Part shown: positions 25,058 to 34,295 of the stretch, one piece after another
Layout: each line of letters opens with the position of its first letter
Numbering within the stretch: the first letter of the stretch is position 1
Assembly (NCBI GenBank): GCA_022793375.1
Contig: JAAWCS010000070.1
Coordinates: forward strand, 1 to 60,291
Source: Lachnospiraceae bacterium
GTDB taxonomy: Bacteria > Bacillota > Clostridia > Lachnospirales > Lachnospiraceae
Length of the DNA stretch: 60,291 nucleotides
Reading direction: 5' to 3'
Notes under the pieces: generated by a model
The model's input: the letters and a program-made list of their open reading frames with translations, nothing else
Told to the model about the DNA's origin: nothing
The model's database searches: none
Made by a program: the position numbers and the translations under genes

Positions 25058-25939
25058 ATGGATGTAAAGAAAAATGCCCGCCTGCGGGAACGGATGGAAA
25101 AGCCGGGACTGATTGTAGCGCCGGGCTGCCACGACGGGGTCGGCGCGCGGATTATACAGAAGCTGGGGTTTGAAGTGTGCTATATGGGCGGCAACGGGAC
25201 CATGAGCAGCTACCTGGGCAAGCCGGATATCGGCCTGGGGACTGCGACGGAGATGATTACGCGGGCGCGCTACCTGGCGGAATGCCTGGACATCCCGCTG
25301 ATCTGCGATGCCGATACCGGCTACGGCAACCTCAACAATGTGTGGCGCACCGTGCGCGACTATGAAGCGGCGGGGGTGAGCGGGATTCACATCGAGGATC
25401 AGACCATGCCGAAAAAGTGCGGGGCCATGGAGGGCGTGTCGGTCGTGCCGGCAGAGGAAATCTGCGACAAGATTGCCATTGCCGTCAAGGCGCGCCGCGA
25501 CCCGAATTTTATGATTATCGCCCGGACGGACTGCTTCCGCGCGATGGGGACCGACGAGGTGATCCGCCGCTGCAATATGATGGCCGACGCGGGGGCCGAT
25601 ATGGTGATGCCGGAGAACTTAATCGAGCGGGAGGACATGGAGAAGGTGACGGCCGGCATTCAAAACTGTCCGATCCTGGCCGACGTGTGCGAATTTACGA
25701 CGCATCAGATTTACAGCGACGAGGAACTTCTGGCAATGGGCTACAAGCTGGTCATCCATCCGCTGGCCTCCGTGCTGTTTGAAGCCCGCGCGCTGACACA
25801 GCTTTACAGTTATTACAAGGAGCACGGCACGACGCTGGGCCTGGCCGAGCAGGGGCTGTTCATGCCCCGGCAGGAGTACCAGGATCTGGTGGGGTATTCC
25901 TGGGAGATGGGAATTCGGGAGCTGTTAAAAAAGGACTGA
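25058..25939 (+). CDS. Isocitrate lyase/PEP mutase family protein
   Basis: A 293-aa enzyme with the superfamily metal and substrate motifs: PLICDADTGYGNLNNVWRTV, GIHIEDQTMPKKCGAMEGVS (with the flexible-loop KKCG), and IIARTDCF. Members cleave or rearrange 2-hydroxy/2-keto acids (2-methylisocitrate lyase, oxaloacetate decarboxylase, carboxyPEP mutase). Size and motif spacing fit the small lyases rather than true isocitrate lyase. As the last operon gene before a strong terminator, it may carry out the C-C bond cleavage step. The exact substrate cannot be read from sequence. Confidence 0.85.
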   Translation: MDVKKNARLRERMEKPGLIVAPGCHDGVGARIIQKLGFEVCYMGGNGTMSSYLGKPDIGLGTATEMITRARYLAECLDIPLICDADTGYGNLNNVWRTVRDYEAAGVSGIHIEDQTMPKKCGAMEGVSVVPAEEICDKIAIAVKARRDPNFMIIARTDCFRAMGTDEVIRRCNMMADAGADMVMPENLIEREDMEKVTAGIQNCPILADVCEFTTHQIYSDEELLAMGYKLVIHPLASVLFEARALTQLYSYYKEHGTTLGLAEQGLFMPRQEYQDLVGYSWEMGIRELLKKD

Positions 25940-25959
25940 CGGCAGCATAAAGATAAAAG

Positions 25960-26004
25960 ATAAGGACCTTTACGCGGGGAACCGGGGCGAAGGTCCTTAT
26001 TTTT
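25960..26004 (+). terminator. Terminator of the TRAP/sugar operon
   Basis: An 11-bp stem (ATAAGGACCTT at 25960-25970 with AAGGTCCTTAT at 25990-26000) is followed by T residues. Confidence 0.85.
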
Positions 26005-26127
26005 ACGGGTAAGGAGAAAACCTCCGGGCACAAGAAAGCGCTTAGATTCCGTATTGAAATCCCTCCGCAATGCCGGTATAATAAAATCATATCGATATGA
26101 AAATACGCTAAAAGAGGTTCCCTGCAT

Positions 26128-27249
26128 ATGAATAAGAAAGAAATCACCGAAATCAAACGGCAGTTCACGCCGGAGCGCTGCACCATAACCCGCATCGGCG
26201 GCTGCTACGTGGATGCGGAGAAGGAGAAACGTACACAATTTAAGGAGGCGTTTTTCTCCCTGCCCGAAGAGGAAACGTTCAAATATTTCGATCTCTTCAA
26301 AAAAACGCTTTCCGGGACCATCGGCCGCAACCTGATGACGATGGAATTCCCCCTGGATACGGAGATCGAGGGCGGGACGCAGGAGTTTTTGCTGCGCCTG
26401 CGCGCAAGCGGGCTCAAAGACGAGGAATTGCTGGAGCAGTTTTACGACCGGGTGATCGAAGCCTACGAATACCCGGAAAATTACCTGATCCTGCTGGCGC
26501 ATGGGGCTTACGATATCCCGGGCAAGGCAAACGACGATACGGAGATGTTCGACGCCTCGGACGAGGTGTACGAGTATCTTCTGTGCAGCATCTGCCCGGT
26601 GAAGCTGTCAAAAGCGGGCCTTTCCTATCATGCCGAGGAAAATTGCTTTGGCAGCCGCGTCCGCGACTGGGTGGTAGAGATGCCGCAGGTGGGCTTTTTG
26701 TTTCCGGCCTTCCACGAGCGGAGCACGGATCTGCACGGCGCGCTGTACTACTCGCGCAACATTGCCGACCTGCACGACGATTTTGCCGGCCTTCTGCTGG
26801 GCTGCCGCGTGCCGCTGCCGGCCGCGGGCCAGAAGGAAGCCTTCCAGGCCCTGGTAGAGGATACGCTGGGAGCGGACTGCGGCTATGAGACAGTGATGAC
26901 GATCCATGAGAAAATCAACGAGATGATCGAGGAGCACAAGGACGATCCCGAGCCGGTGGAACTGGGGCAGCAGGAGGTAAGGAGGCTGTTTTTTGAGAGC
27001 GGCGTGCCCGAGGAACGGCTGGAACATTTTGAAGAGCAGTACCAGGAGGTGGCCGGTGAGAACGCGGTGCTGATGGCGGCCAACATCGTCAACGCCCGCA
27101 AATTTGAGGTAAAGACGCCGGACGTGGTCATCACGGTAAACCCGGAAAAGGCGCAGCTGGTAGAGACGCGCATGATCGAGGGGCGGCGCTGTCTGGTGAT
27201 CGGGATCGACGAGAATGTGGAGATCAACGGGGTCAGCGTGCGTTCCTGA
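26128..27249 (+). CDS. DUF4317 domain protein
   Basis: A 373-aa cytoplasmic protein matching DUF4317, a family seen mainly in Clostridia: it begins MNKKEITEIKRQFTPERCTI, contains a central ILLAHGAYDIPGKANDD segment, and ends with an EVKTPDVVITVNPEKAQLVE beta-rich part. No transmembrane segments or catalytic motifs are visible. It lies alone between two terminated or promoter-bearing regions. Function unknown. Confidence 0.85.
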   Translation: MNKKEITEIKRQFTPERCTITRIGGCYVDAEKEKRTQFKEAFFSLPEEETFKYFDLFKKTLSGTIGRNLMTMEFPLDTEIEGGTQEFLLRLRASGLKDEELLEQFYDRVIEAYEYPENYLILLAHGAYDIPGKANDDTEMFDASDEVYEYLLCSICPVKLSKAGLSYHAEENCFGSRVRDWVVEMPQVGFLFPAFHERSTDLHGALYYSRNIADLHDDFAGLLLGCRVPLPAAGQKEAFQALVEDTLGADCGYETVMTIHEKINEMIEEHKDDPEPVELGQQEVRRLFFESGVPEERLEHFEEQYQEVAGENAVLMAANIVNARKFEVKTPDVVITVNPEKAQLVETRMIEGRRCLVIGIDENVEINGVSVRS

Positions 27250-27312
27250 AAGATGCATGAGGGCGGCGGATAAAAAAGGTTGTATTTGGTGAGATTTTCC
27301 ATCGAAAGGCGG

Positions 27313-27341
27313 TTGACAGCAGGGACAAGCTTTGATATAAT
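27313..27341 (+). promoter_or_regulatory. Consensus promoter of the wall hydrolase gene
   Basis: TTGACA (27313-27318), a 17-bp spacer and TATAAT (27336-27341) form a perfect-consensus sigma-A promoter 61 bp before the start codon. Confidence 0.85.
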
Positions 27342-27402
27342 AACTTTGGTTGTAACAAAATTGTAATATTTGGCGCAAAGATTTAATATATCGGAGGTAC
27401 AT

Positions 27403-28869
27403 ATGAAGAAAAAAAGTTGGATCCGGATCGGATGTGCGGCGGCGGCCGTTTGTGTAATCGGCGGCACGACCCTGCTGGTACGAGCCGGCGAGACGCTGGA
27501 TGTGGAATCGGCGGTAGCCGGCGTAGCAGTCCCGCTGAACAATTATTATGCCAGCAGTTTAAATCCGGAAGAGGAACTGCGTGAGTTCCTGGATTCGGAT
27601 GCAATCACTTCATTGGCGGCACCGCAGGAGACGCCGGCAGAAACGCAGCCCGAGACTTCCGCGGCGGAGAGCCAGGCAGAAACGACGGCTCCGGAGGAGA
27701 CGACAGCGCCCGCAGAGACGACGGCGCCTGCGGAAACGACGGCTCCCGCAGAAACGACGGCGCCTGCGGAAACGACGGCAGCGCAGACGGAGGCTTCGAC
27801 AGAGCCCGCGCCGCAGAGCGCGCCCGTGTCCCGCTACGCGAACGTAGCGGTTTCCCGTGTCCGCGACAACAGTTATGTGCGGGTACGCCAGGAACCGAAT
27901 ACGGAATCCGAAGTCCTGGGAAAATTGTATAACGACTGTGCCGCAACGATCCTCAATACGGTAGACGGTGAGGGCGGCACCTGGTATGAGATCAAGTCCG
28001 GCAGCGTGCAGGGCTATATCAAGGCGGAGTATTTCTTAACCGGCGACGAGGCCGAGGCCCGTGCGATCGAGATCGGAAAGCTGGAGGGCCGGGTCAACAC
28101 AAACGGCCTGCGCCTGCGCAGCGAAGCAAACTTAGACAGCGAGATCCTGACGCTTTTGTATTCCGGCGAGAAATACATTGTAATTGAAGAAGGCGACGAA
28201 TTCGTAAAAGTGATGGTCGACGATGATTTAGAGGGATATGTGTTCCGCGAGATGATCGACGTAAGTATCAAATTTGATACGGCAATCTCCTTAGAAGAGG
28301 AACGCCAGAAGGAAGAAGAAGAAGCCCGCAAGAAGAAAGAGGCCGAGGAGGCCAAGCGGAAGTTAGAGGAAGCCAAGCGCAAAGAAGCCGAGCGCAAGAA
28401 AGCCGAACAGGAAGCCGCGCAGGCCCCGGAGGGCGGCAATGAGGGCGGCGAAGAAGCCCCTGCTCCTGCTCCGGCCCCCGCACCCAGCGACGTAAGCAAC
28501 GCCAGCCGCGACGCGTTGGTGGCATATGCCCAGCAGTGGGTAGGCGTGACGCCGTATGTAAGCGGCGGGACAAGCCTGACCAACGGCGCCGACTGTTCCG
28601 GATTTACACAGGCCGTATATCGCGAAGCGCTCGGCGTATCGATCCCCAGGGATTCCCGTTCGCAGGCCAGCGGCGGCACCACGATCAGCGAGAGCGAACT
28701 GCAGCCCGGCGACCTGGTATTCTACAACGGCGGCGGCCGGACGATCAACCACGTAGCGATGTATATCGGCGGCGGTCAGGTTGTACATGCCAGCAACGGC
28801 CGGACCGGTACGATTATCTCCAACATGAAGTATCGCGAGCCTTGCCAGTACGCAAGATATATCGATTGA
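27403..28869 (+). CDS. Secreted SH3-domain NlpC/P60 peptidoglycan endopeptidase
   Basis: A 488-aa secreted wall hydrolase. It has a signal peptide or membrane anchor (residues about 5-28) and a Thr/Pro/Glu linker containing about five tandem ETTAP-type pentads (a 15-bp DNA repeat, 27700-27790). Two bacterial SH3 domains follow (NSYVRVRQEPNTESEVLGKL and GLRLRSEANLDSEILTLLYS), then a charged Lys/Glu/Ala helical spacer. The C-terminal NlpC/P60 domain has the nucleophile in GADCSGFTQAVY, His in NHVAMYIGGG and a third polar residue in VHASNGR. It should cleave D-Glu-diaminoacid bonds in cell-wall stems. GGAGGT precedes ATG 27403. Confidence 0.95.
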   Translation: MKKKSWIRIGCAAAAVCVIGGTTLLVRAGETLDVESAVAGVAVPLNNYYASSLNPEEELREFLDSDAITSLAAPQETPAETQPETSAAESQAETTAPEETTAPAETTAPAETTAPAETTAPAETTAAQTEASTEPAPQSAPVSRYANVAVSRVRDNSYVRVRQEPNTESEVLGKLYNDCAATILNTVDGEGGTWYEIKSGSVQGYIKAEYFLTGDEAEARAIEIGKLEGRVNTNGLRLRSEANLDSEILTLLYSGEKYIVIEEGDEFVKVMVDDDLEGYVFREMIDVSIKFDTAISLEEERQKEEEEARKKKEAEEAKRKLEEAKRKEAERKKAEQEAAQAPEGGNEGGEEAPAPAPAPAPSDVSNASRDALVAYAQQWVGVTPYVSGGTSLTNGADCSGFTQAVYREALGVSIPRDSRSQASGGTTISESELQPGDLVFYNGGGRTINHVAMYIGGGQVVHASNGRTGTIISNMKYREPCQYARYID

Positions 28870-28872
28870 TAA

Positions 28873-30216
<1,344 letters not shown>

Positions 30217-30263
30217 ATCGGCCGCGGCTTGGCCCGGACAAAAACCGGCGTAGGAGAGAGAAG

Positions 30264-31598
30264 ATGAAGGCGATAGAAAAAGAAGCGCTTCCGGAAGTCA
30301 GTATTATCGTGCCGGTGTACAACGCCGAAAAAGCCCTGCGGCGCTGTGTGGACAGCATCCTGAACCAGGAGTACACGGATTTTGAGGTGCTGCTTGTCGA
30401 CGACGGCAGCCAGGATACTTCCGGCGCGATCTGCGACGAATACGCGGCAGCCGATCCCCGTGTCCGCGTGGTGCACAAAGTCAACACCGGCGTATCGGAC
30501 ACCCGCAATACGGCCCTTGATTTGGCGCGCGGAAGGTGGCTGCAGTTTCTGGACAGCGACGACTGGATTACGTCCGACGCAACGAAGCTGCTGGTGCGGA
30601 CGGCCGAGCAGCACGGCTGCGATCTGGTGATTTCCGACTTTTACCGGGTCGTGGGCGAACGCGTCTCGCGCAAAGGGGATATTGAAGAGGACGGCGTACT
30701 TTCGCGGGAGGAATTTGCCCGCCATATGATGGAAAACCCGGCGGATTTTTATTATGGCGTGCTGTGGAATAAGCTCTACCGGCGCGAATTGGTGGAACGA
30801 TATCGGATTCGTATGGATGCGGATGTCCGCTGGTGCGAGGATTTTCTTTTTAATCTGGAATACATCCTGCATGGAGAGCGCTTCTGCGCCCTGCAGGTGC
30901 CAATCTATTACTATGTAAAGACGGAGGGCTCTCTGGTTGCGCAGAATGTAAGCCTTTCAAAGACCGTCAAAATGAAGCGGATGGTATTTGAGTACTACGA
31001 CGAATTTTATAAAAACGTCTACACAGAAGAGGACTATGAAAAAAAGAAGCTGCAGATCTACCGCTACCTGATTGATTCGGCCGGGGACGGCGTGGTGCTG
31101 CCGCTTTTACCGAGCGCGAAAAAGCTGGGCAACGAGAGGATCCCGGTCGATCAGGAGGCGATCGTAAACGACGGCTTTTTGATGGAGGAATACCGGGAGC
31201 GCAAGCTGCTGGACCGCTATCTGGAGGTGGTATCGCTGTCGGAAAACCTGTCGATGAACGAGGTGCGCCTGCTTTTGTATCTGAGTCAGCCGCACCATGC
31301 CGTAAACCGCCGGGAACTGGCGGATTTTGCGGGAATGCCGTATCGGCTCTTGGTGGGGACGCTGCAGCTGCTTGCGGTGAAGGGACTTGTAAAGCTGTCC
31401 GAATGCCGGGAGGAGGACGGCGGGCGGCGGCTTTCTATACAGTTTACAACGCAGGCGCAGCCGGTGCTGGAGGGGATTGCGACGGCGATCCATGATTTTG
31501 ACGCGGCCCGTTTTGAAGGCTTTGACGAAGAGGAACGGATCTGGTATGCAAAGCTGCGCGAAAAAGAAAAGGAAAATATTGTGCGGATCCTGCGATGA
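30264..31598 (+). CDS. Family 2 glycosyltransferase with C-terminal MarR-like winged helix
   Basis: A 444-aa fusion. Residues about 10-230 are a GT-A glycosyltransferase: SIIVPVYNAEKALRRCVDSI, LLVDDGSQDTS and the DxD-type LDSDDW at about 96-101. A helical part follows (240-320). Residues about 325-440 look like a winged helix of the MarR type: LSMNEVRLLLYLSQ, NRRELADFAGMPYRLLVGTL, KGLVKLSE, GRRLSIQFT. GT2 enzymes add sugars to wall or surface polymers, whereas MarR domains bind DNA or small ligands. The combination in one chain is unusual and could be a self-regulated enzyme or a domain used for dimerisation. No membrane segment is seen. Confidence 0.8.
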   Translation: MKAIEKEALPEVSIIVPVYNAEKALRRCVDSILNQEYTDFEVLLVDDGSQDTSGAICDEYAAADPRVRVVHKVNTGVSDTRNTALDLARGRWLQFLDSDDWITSDATKLLVRTAEQHGCDLVISDFYRVVGERVSRKGDIEEDGVLSREEFARHMMENPADFYYGVLWNKLYRRELVERYRIRMDADVRWCEDFLFNLEYILHGERFCALQVPIYYYVKTEGSLVAQNVSLSKTVKMKRMVFEYYDEFYKNVYTEEDYEKKKLQIYRYLIDSAGDGVVLPLLPSAKKLGNERIPVDQEAIVNDGFLMEEYRERKLLDRYLEVVSLSENLSMNEVRLLLYLSQPHHAVNRRELADFAGMPYRLLVGTLQLLAVKGLVKLSECREEDGGRRLSIQFTTQAQPVLEGIATAIHDFDAARFEGFDEEERIWYAKLREKEKENIVRILR

Positions 31599-31664
31599 AA
31601 AAGTGCCGCATAGGTATCCTGAAATATCCGGAAAATACGGACGGTGAGAGGAGGGCCTTGAGCC

Positions 31665-32153
31665 ATGCAGAGAAGAGACAAAATAAATTACTACCTGGAT
31701 TTGGCCGATGTGGTATCCCGCCGCAGCACCTGTCTGCGCCGCCGCTACGGCGCGGTGATCGTCAAAAACGACGAAGTGATTTCCACGGGCTATGTCGGCG
31801 CCCCGCGCGGGCGCAAGAACTGCTCCGACCTTGGTTTCTGCCTGCGCCAAAAGATGAATATTCCGCGGGGGGAGCGCTACGAGCTGTGCCGCAGCGTACA
31901 CGCGGAGGCCAACGCGATTATCAGTGCTGAGCGTGAGCGCATGATTGGCAGCGCACTGTACCTGGTGGGGCGGGAGGTTGCGACGGACGAATATATTAAG
32001 CATTCCTGCAGCTGCTCGATGTGCAAGCGGCAGATTATCAATGCCGGCATCGAGACCGTGTATATCCGGGACGATGAGGATCATTACCGCACGATTGCCG
32101 TGCAGGACTGGATCGACAACGACGAGTCCCTGGAGGGGACATTTGGATATTAA
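31665..32153 (+). CDS. Deoxycytidylate/cytidine deaminase family protein
   Basis: A 162-aa zinc deaminase of the dCMP/ComEB type. The zinc-binding and proton-shuttle motif is VHAEANAI, with the second zinc site in CSCSMCKRQI. The N-terminal part (RRSTCLRRRYGAVIVKNDEV) and GAPRGRKNC match dCMP deaminases, which feed dUMP to thymidylate synthesis. The activity on dCMP rather than another nucleotide is inferred. GAGGAGGG precedes ATG 31665. It is probably co-transcribed with the preceding glycosyltransferase. Confidence 0.85.
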   Translation: MQRRDKINYYLDLADVVSRRSTCLRRRYGAVIVKNDEVISTGYVGAPRGRKNCSDLGFCLRQKMNIPRGERYELCRSVHAEANAIISAERERMIGSALYLVGREVATDEYIKHSCSCSMCKRQIINAGIETVYIRDDEDHYRTIAVQDWIDNDESLEGTFGY

Positions 32154-32211
32154 CATTTTCAATCGTGACAGGGGATAAGACGAAGGATCGGGAAAAAGGA
32201 GAGTAAGACAG

Positions 32212-33711
32212 ATGAACAGAGCCGCAGGAATTTTAATGCCTGTCAGCAGCCTGCCGTCACGTTACGGCATTGGCTGTTTCTCACAGAGCGCGTATGATTT
32301 TGTGGACTGGCTGGCGCAGGCCGGGCAGAGCTATTGGCAGATTCTTCCTCTGGGTCCGACCAGCTTCGGGGATTCTCCCTATCAGTCCTTTTCTACGTTT
32401 GCCGGGAATCCCTATTTCATCAGCCTGGAGGCGCTGATAGAAGAAGGGGTACTGGACCAGGCAGAATGCGGGGAGGCTGATTTCGGTGCTTCGGATACAG
32501 TGGTGGATTATGAAAAACTGTATCAAAACCGCTACCCGCTGCTGAGAAAAGCCTACGAGCGCAGCCGAATCAGCGAAAATCCGGCCTATCAGCGCTTTGT
32601 GGAGGATAACAGCTGGTGGCTGGCGGATTATGCCCTGTTTATGGCAGTGAAGGGGCGTTTTGGCGGCGTGCCCTGGAGTGAGTGGGCCGAGGATATACGG
32701 CTGCGCTGGGGGAACGCCATGGATTATTACCGGCGCGAGCTGTACTTTGATATCGAGTTTCAGCAGTATCTGCAGTTTCAGTTTTTCAGCCAGTGGAAAC
32801 GCCTGAAAGCGTATGCAAACAAAAAAGGGATCCGCATCATCGGCGATATTCCGATTTATGTCTCTTTTGACAGCGTGGACGTGTGGGCGCATCCGGAGCT
32901 GTTCCAGCTAAAGGAGGGGGGCGTACCGATCGCGGTTGCCGGCTGTCCGCCGGATGGCTTTTCGGCCGACGGCCAGCTGTGGGGCAATCCTCTGTATCGC
33001 TGGGAGACACATCGCCGGAGCGGCTATGCATGGTGGATTTCGCGTCTGCGCTATTGTTTTGATCTGTACGATGTGGTGCGGATCGATCATTTTCGCGGTT
33101 TTGACGCTTATTACTCGATTCCCTACGGAGCCAAAAACGCGGCCCGCGGCCATTGGGAGAAGGGCCCGGGGATTGAACTGTTCCGGCGGATGGAGGAGTG
33201 CCTGGGACGCCGCGAGGTGATCGCCGAGGACTTGGGATATGTAACGGATTCGGTACGTGCGCTGGTACACGACAGCGGTTTTCCCGGCATGAAAGTCCTG
33301 GAATTTGCTTTTGACTCCCGGGATTCGGGTTCGGCCAGCGATTATCTGCCGCACAACTACCCGGAAAACAGCGTTGTCTACACAGGCACCCACGACAACG
33401 AGACGCTGGCCGGGTGGCTGGACAGCATTACAAAGGAGGACTTGAAAGCGGCGCGCGACTATATGTGCGACCACTATACGCCCAAGCACCGGCTGTATCT
33501 GTCCTTGCTGGCGCTGGCGCTTCAAAGCAAAGCGCGGATTTGCATCATTCCGCTGCAGGATTATCTGGGATATGACAATCACAGCCGCATCAACCGGCCC
33601 TCCACCGTGGGCGGCAACTGGAGCTGGCGCGTGACGAGGGAGGCATTGAGCGAAGAACTGCAGAAGGAAGTGCTTGCGATGGCTTGCAGGTATGGGCGCA
33701 AGCGGCGGTGA
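32212..33711 (+). CDS. malQ: 4-alpha-glucanotransferase (amylomaltase, GH77)
   Basis: A 499-aa disproportionating enzyme that transfers alpha-1,4-glucan segments between maltooligosaccharides. GH77 features include MPVSSLPSRYGIGCF, QILPLGPTSFGDSPYQSFST, the nucleophile Asp in VVRIDHFRGFDAYY, the acid/base Glu in VIAEDLGYV, and GTHDNETLAGW. Length is typical of bacterial MalQ. GGAGAG precedes ATG 32212. No other maltose genes are nearby, so it probably serves glycogen or maltodextrin turnover. Confidence 0.95.
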   Translation: MNRAAGILMPVSSLPSRYGIGCFSQSAYDFVDWLAQAGQSYWQILPLGPTSFGDSPYQSFSTFAGNPYFISLEALIEEGVLDQAECGEADFGASDTVVDYEKLYQNRYPLLRKAYERSRISENPAYQRFVEDNSWWLADYALFMAVKGRFGGVPWSEWAEDIRLRWGNAMDYYRRELYFDIEFQQYLQFQFFSQWKRLKAYANKKGIRIIGDIPIYVSFDSVDVWAHPELFQLKEGGVPIAVAGCPPDGFSADGQLWGNPLYRWETHRRSGYAWWISRLRYCFDLYDVVRIDHFRGFDAYYSIPYGAKNAARGHWEKGPGIELFRRMEECLGRREVIAEDLGYVTDSVRALVHDSGFPGMKVLEFAFDSRDSGSASDYLPHNYPENSVVYTGTHDNETLAGWLDSITKEDLKAARDYMCDHYTPKHRLYLSLLALALQSKARICIIPLQDYLGYDNHSRINRPSTVGGNWSWRVTREALSEELQKEVLAMACRYGRKRR

Positions 33712-33752
33712 AGGAGAGGCAGGCAAAGCCAAAAAAGAAATTTTTTTAGGGC

Positions 33753-33780
33753 TTGCAATTTTCCCAAATTTCTGTACAAT
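33753..33780 (+). promoter_or_regulatory. Promoter of the tyrS T-box transcript
   Basis: TTGCAA (33753-33758), a 16-bp spacer and TACAAT (33775-33780), positioned so that transcription starts just before the T-box leader. Confidence 0.65.
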
Positions 33781-33782
33781 AG

Positions 33783-34109
33783 AATCATTGATAATACAGA
33801 CAAGGCAATGACGGGAATCAGTAGGGCAGGCAGGGGCTATCAGAGAGTATCCGGCCGGTGCGAGGATACGAAACCAACTGTACCGAATTACGTCCCCGAG
33901 CCGCTGCCTGAACGAGAGCGTTCCGAAAAGCAGGATACAGACCTCAGGAAGGAACCTCCCCAAGTAGGGTAAGACGGGTGTGCCCGATACAGCGTCACGG
34001 GTGTGTTGGCACGCAAAGAGCGGCATTTCGCGAGGAATGCCGGAAATGAGGTGGTACCACGAAAGCGATTTCGTCCTCTGTCCCCATCCGGGACAGAGGA
34101 CTTTTTTTT
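33783..34109 (+). promoter_or_regulatory. Tyrosine-specific T-box riboswitch
   Basis: A T-box leader of about 325 nt. Stem I has AGGCAG/CTGCCT at its base, an AGAGAG bulge and an apical GTATCC/GGATAC stem. The specifier-loop segment GAATTACG contains TAC at 33889-33891 followed by a purine, matching tRNA-Tyr. The T-box sequence GAGGTGGTACCACG (34049-34062) and a terminator (34073-34109) follow. Uncharged tRNA-Tyr would pair with the T-box and prevent termination. It controls tyrS and, because the next gene starts 1 bp after tyrS, also the S66 peptidase-GNAT fusion. Confidence 0.9.
34073..34109 (+). terminator. T-box conditional terminator
   Basis: GTCCTCTGTCCC (34073-34084) pairs with GGGACAGAGGAC (34090-34101), followed by eight T residues. 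It is the 'off' structure of the tyrosine T-box. Confidence 0.9.
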
Positions 34110-34122
34110 GCGCGAGCAATGA

Positions 34123-34259
34123 GCCGAACGAGAGCGTTTACGCTCTCACTCGGCGAATGCCCGCGACCGAGCTGGAGCGAAGCGCAAGCGAGGTGCACTG
34201 CGAGCCACGGTGCAAGCCCCAGCATCCTACCCTTGCGATCAAGCGCAAGCGAGGTGCAC
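34123..34259 (+). repeat. Structured leader with direct repeats between T-box and tyrS
   Basis: After the T-box terminator, 187 bp remain before tyrS. They contain a hairpin (34123-34154, GCCGA and GAGAGCG pairing with CGCTCTC and TCGGC) and a direct repeat AGCGCAAGCGAGGTGCAC at 34181-34198 and 34242-34259. A GAACGAGAGCGTT segment here also occurs inside the T-box (about 33911-33923). The role is unknown; it is not coding as far as I can see. Confidence 0.5.
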
Positions 34260-34295
34260 CCCACCCCAACCCAACAAAAAAGAGAGGAGAAAACA

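Noticed and set aside
27700..27790. 15-bp tandem repeats as a CRISPR or VNTR element
   Set aside because: They are in frame inside the wall-hydrolase gene and encode a Thr/Ala/Pro/Glu linker of pentads typical of secreted proteins.
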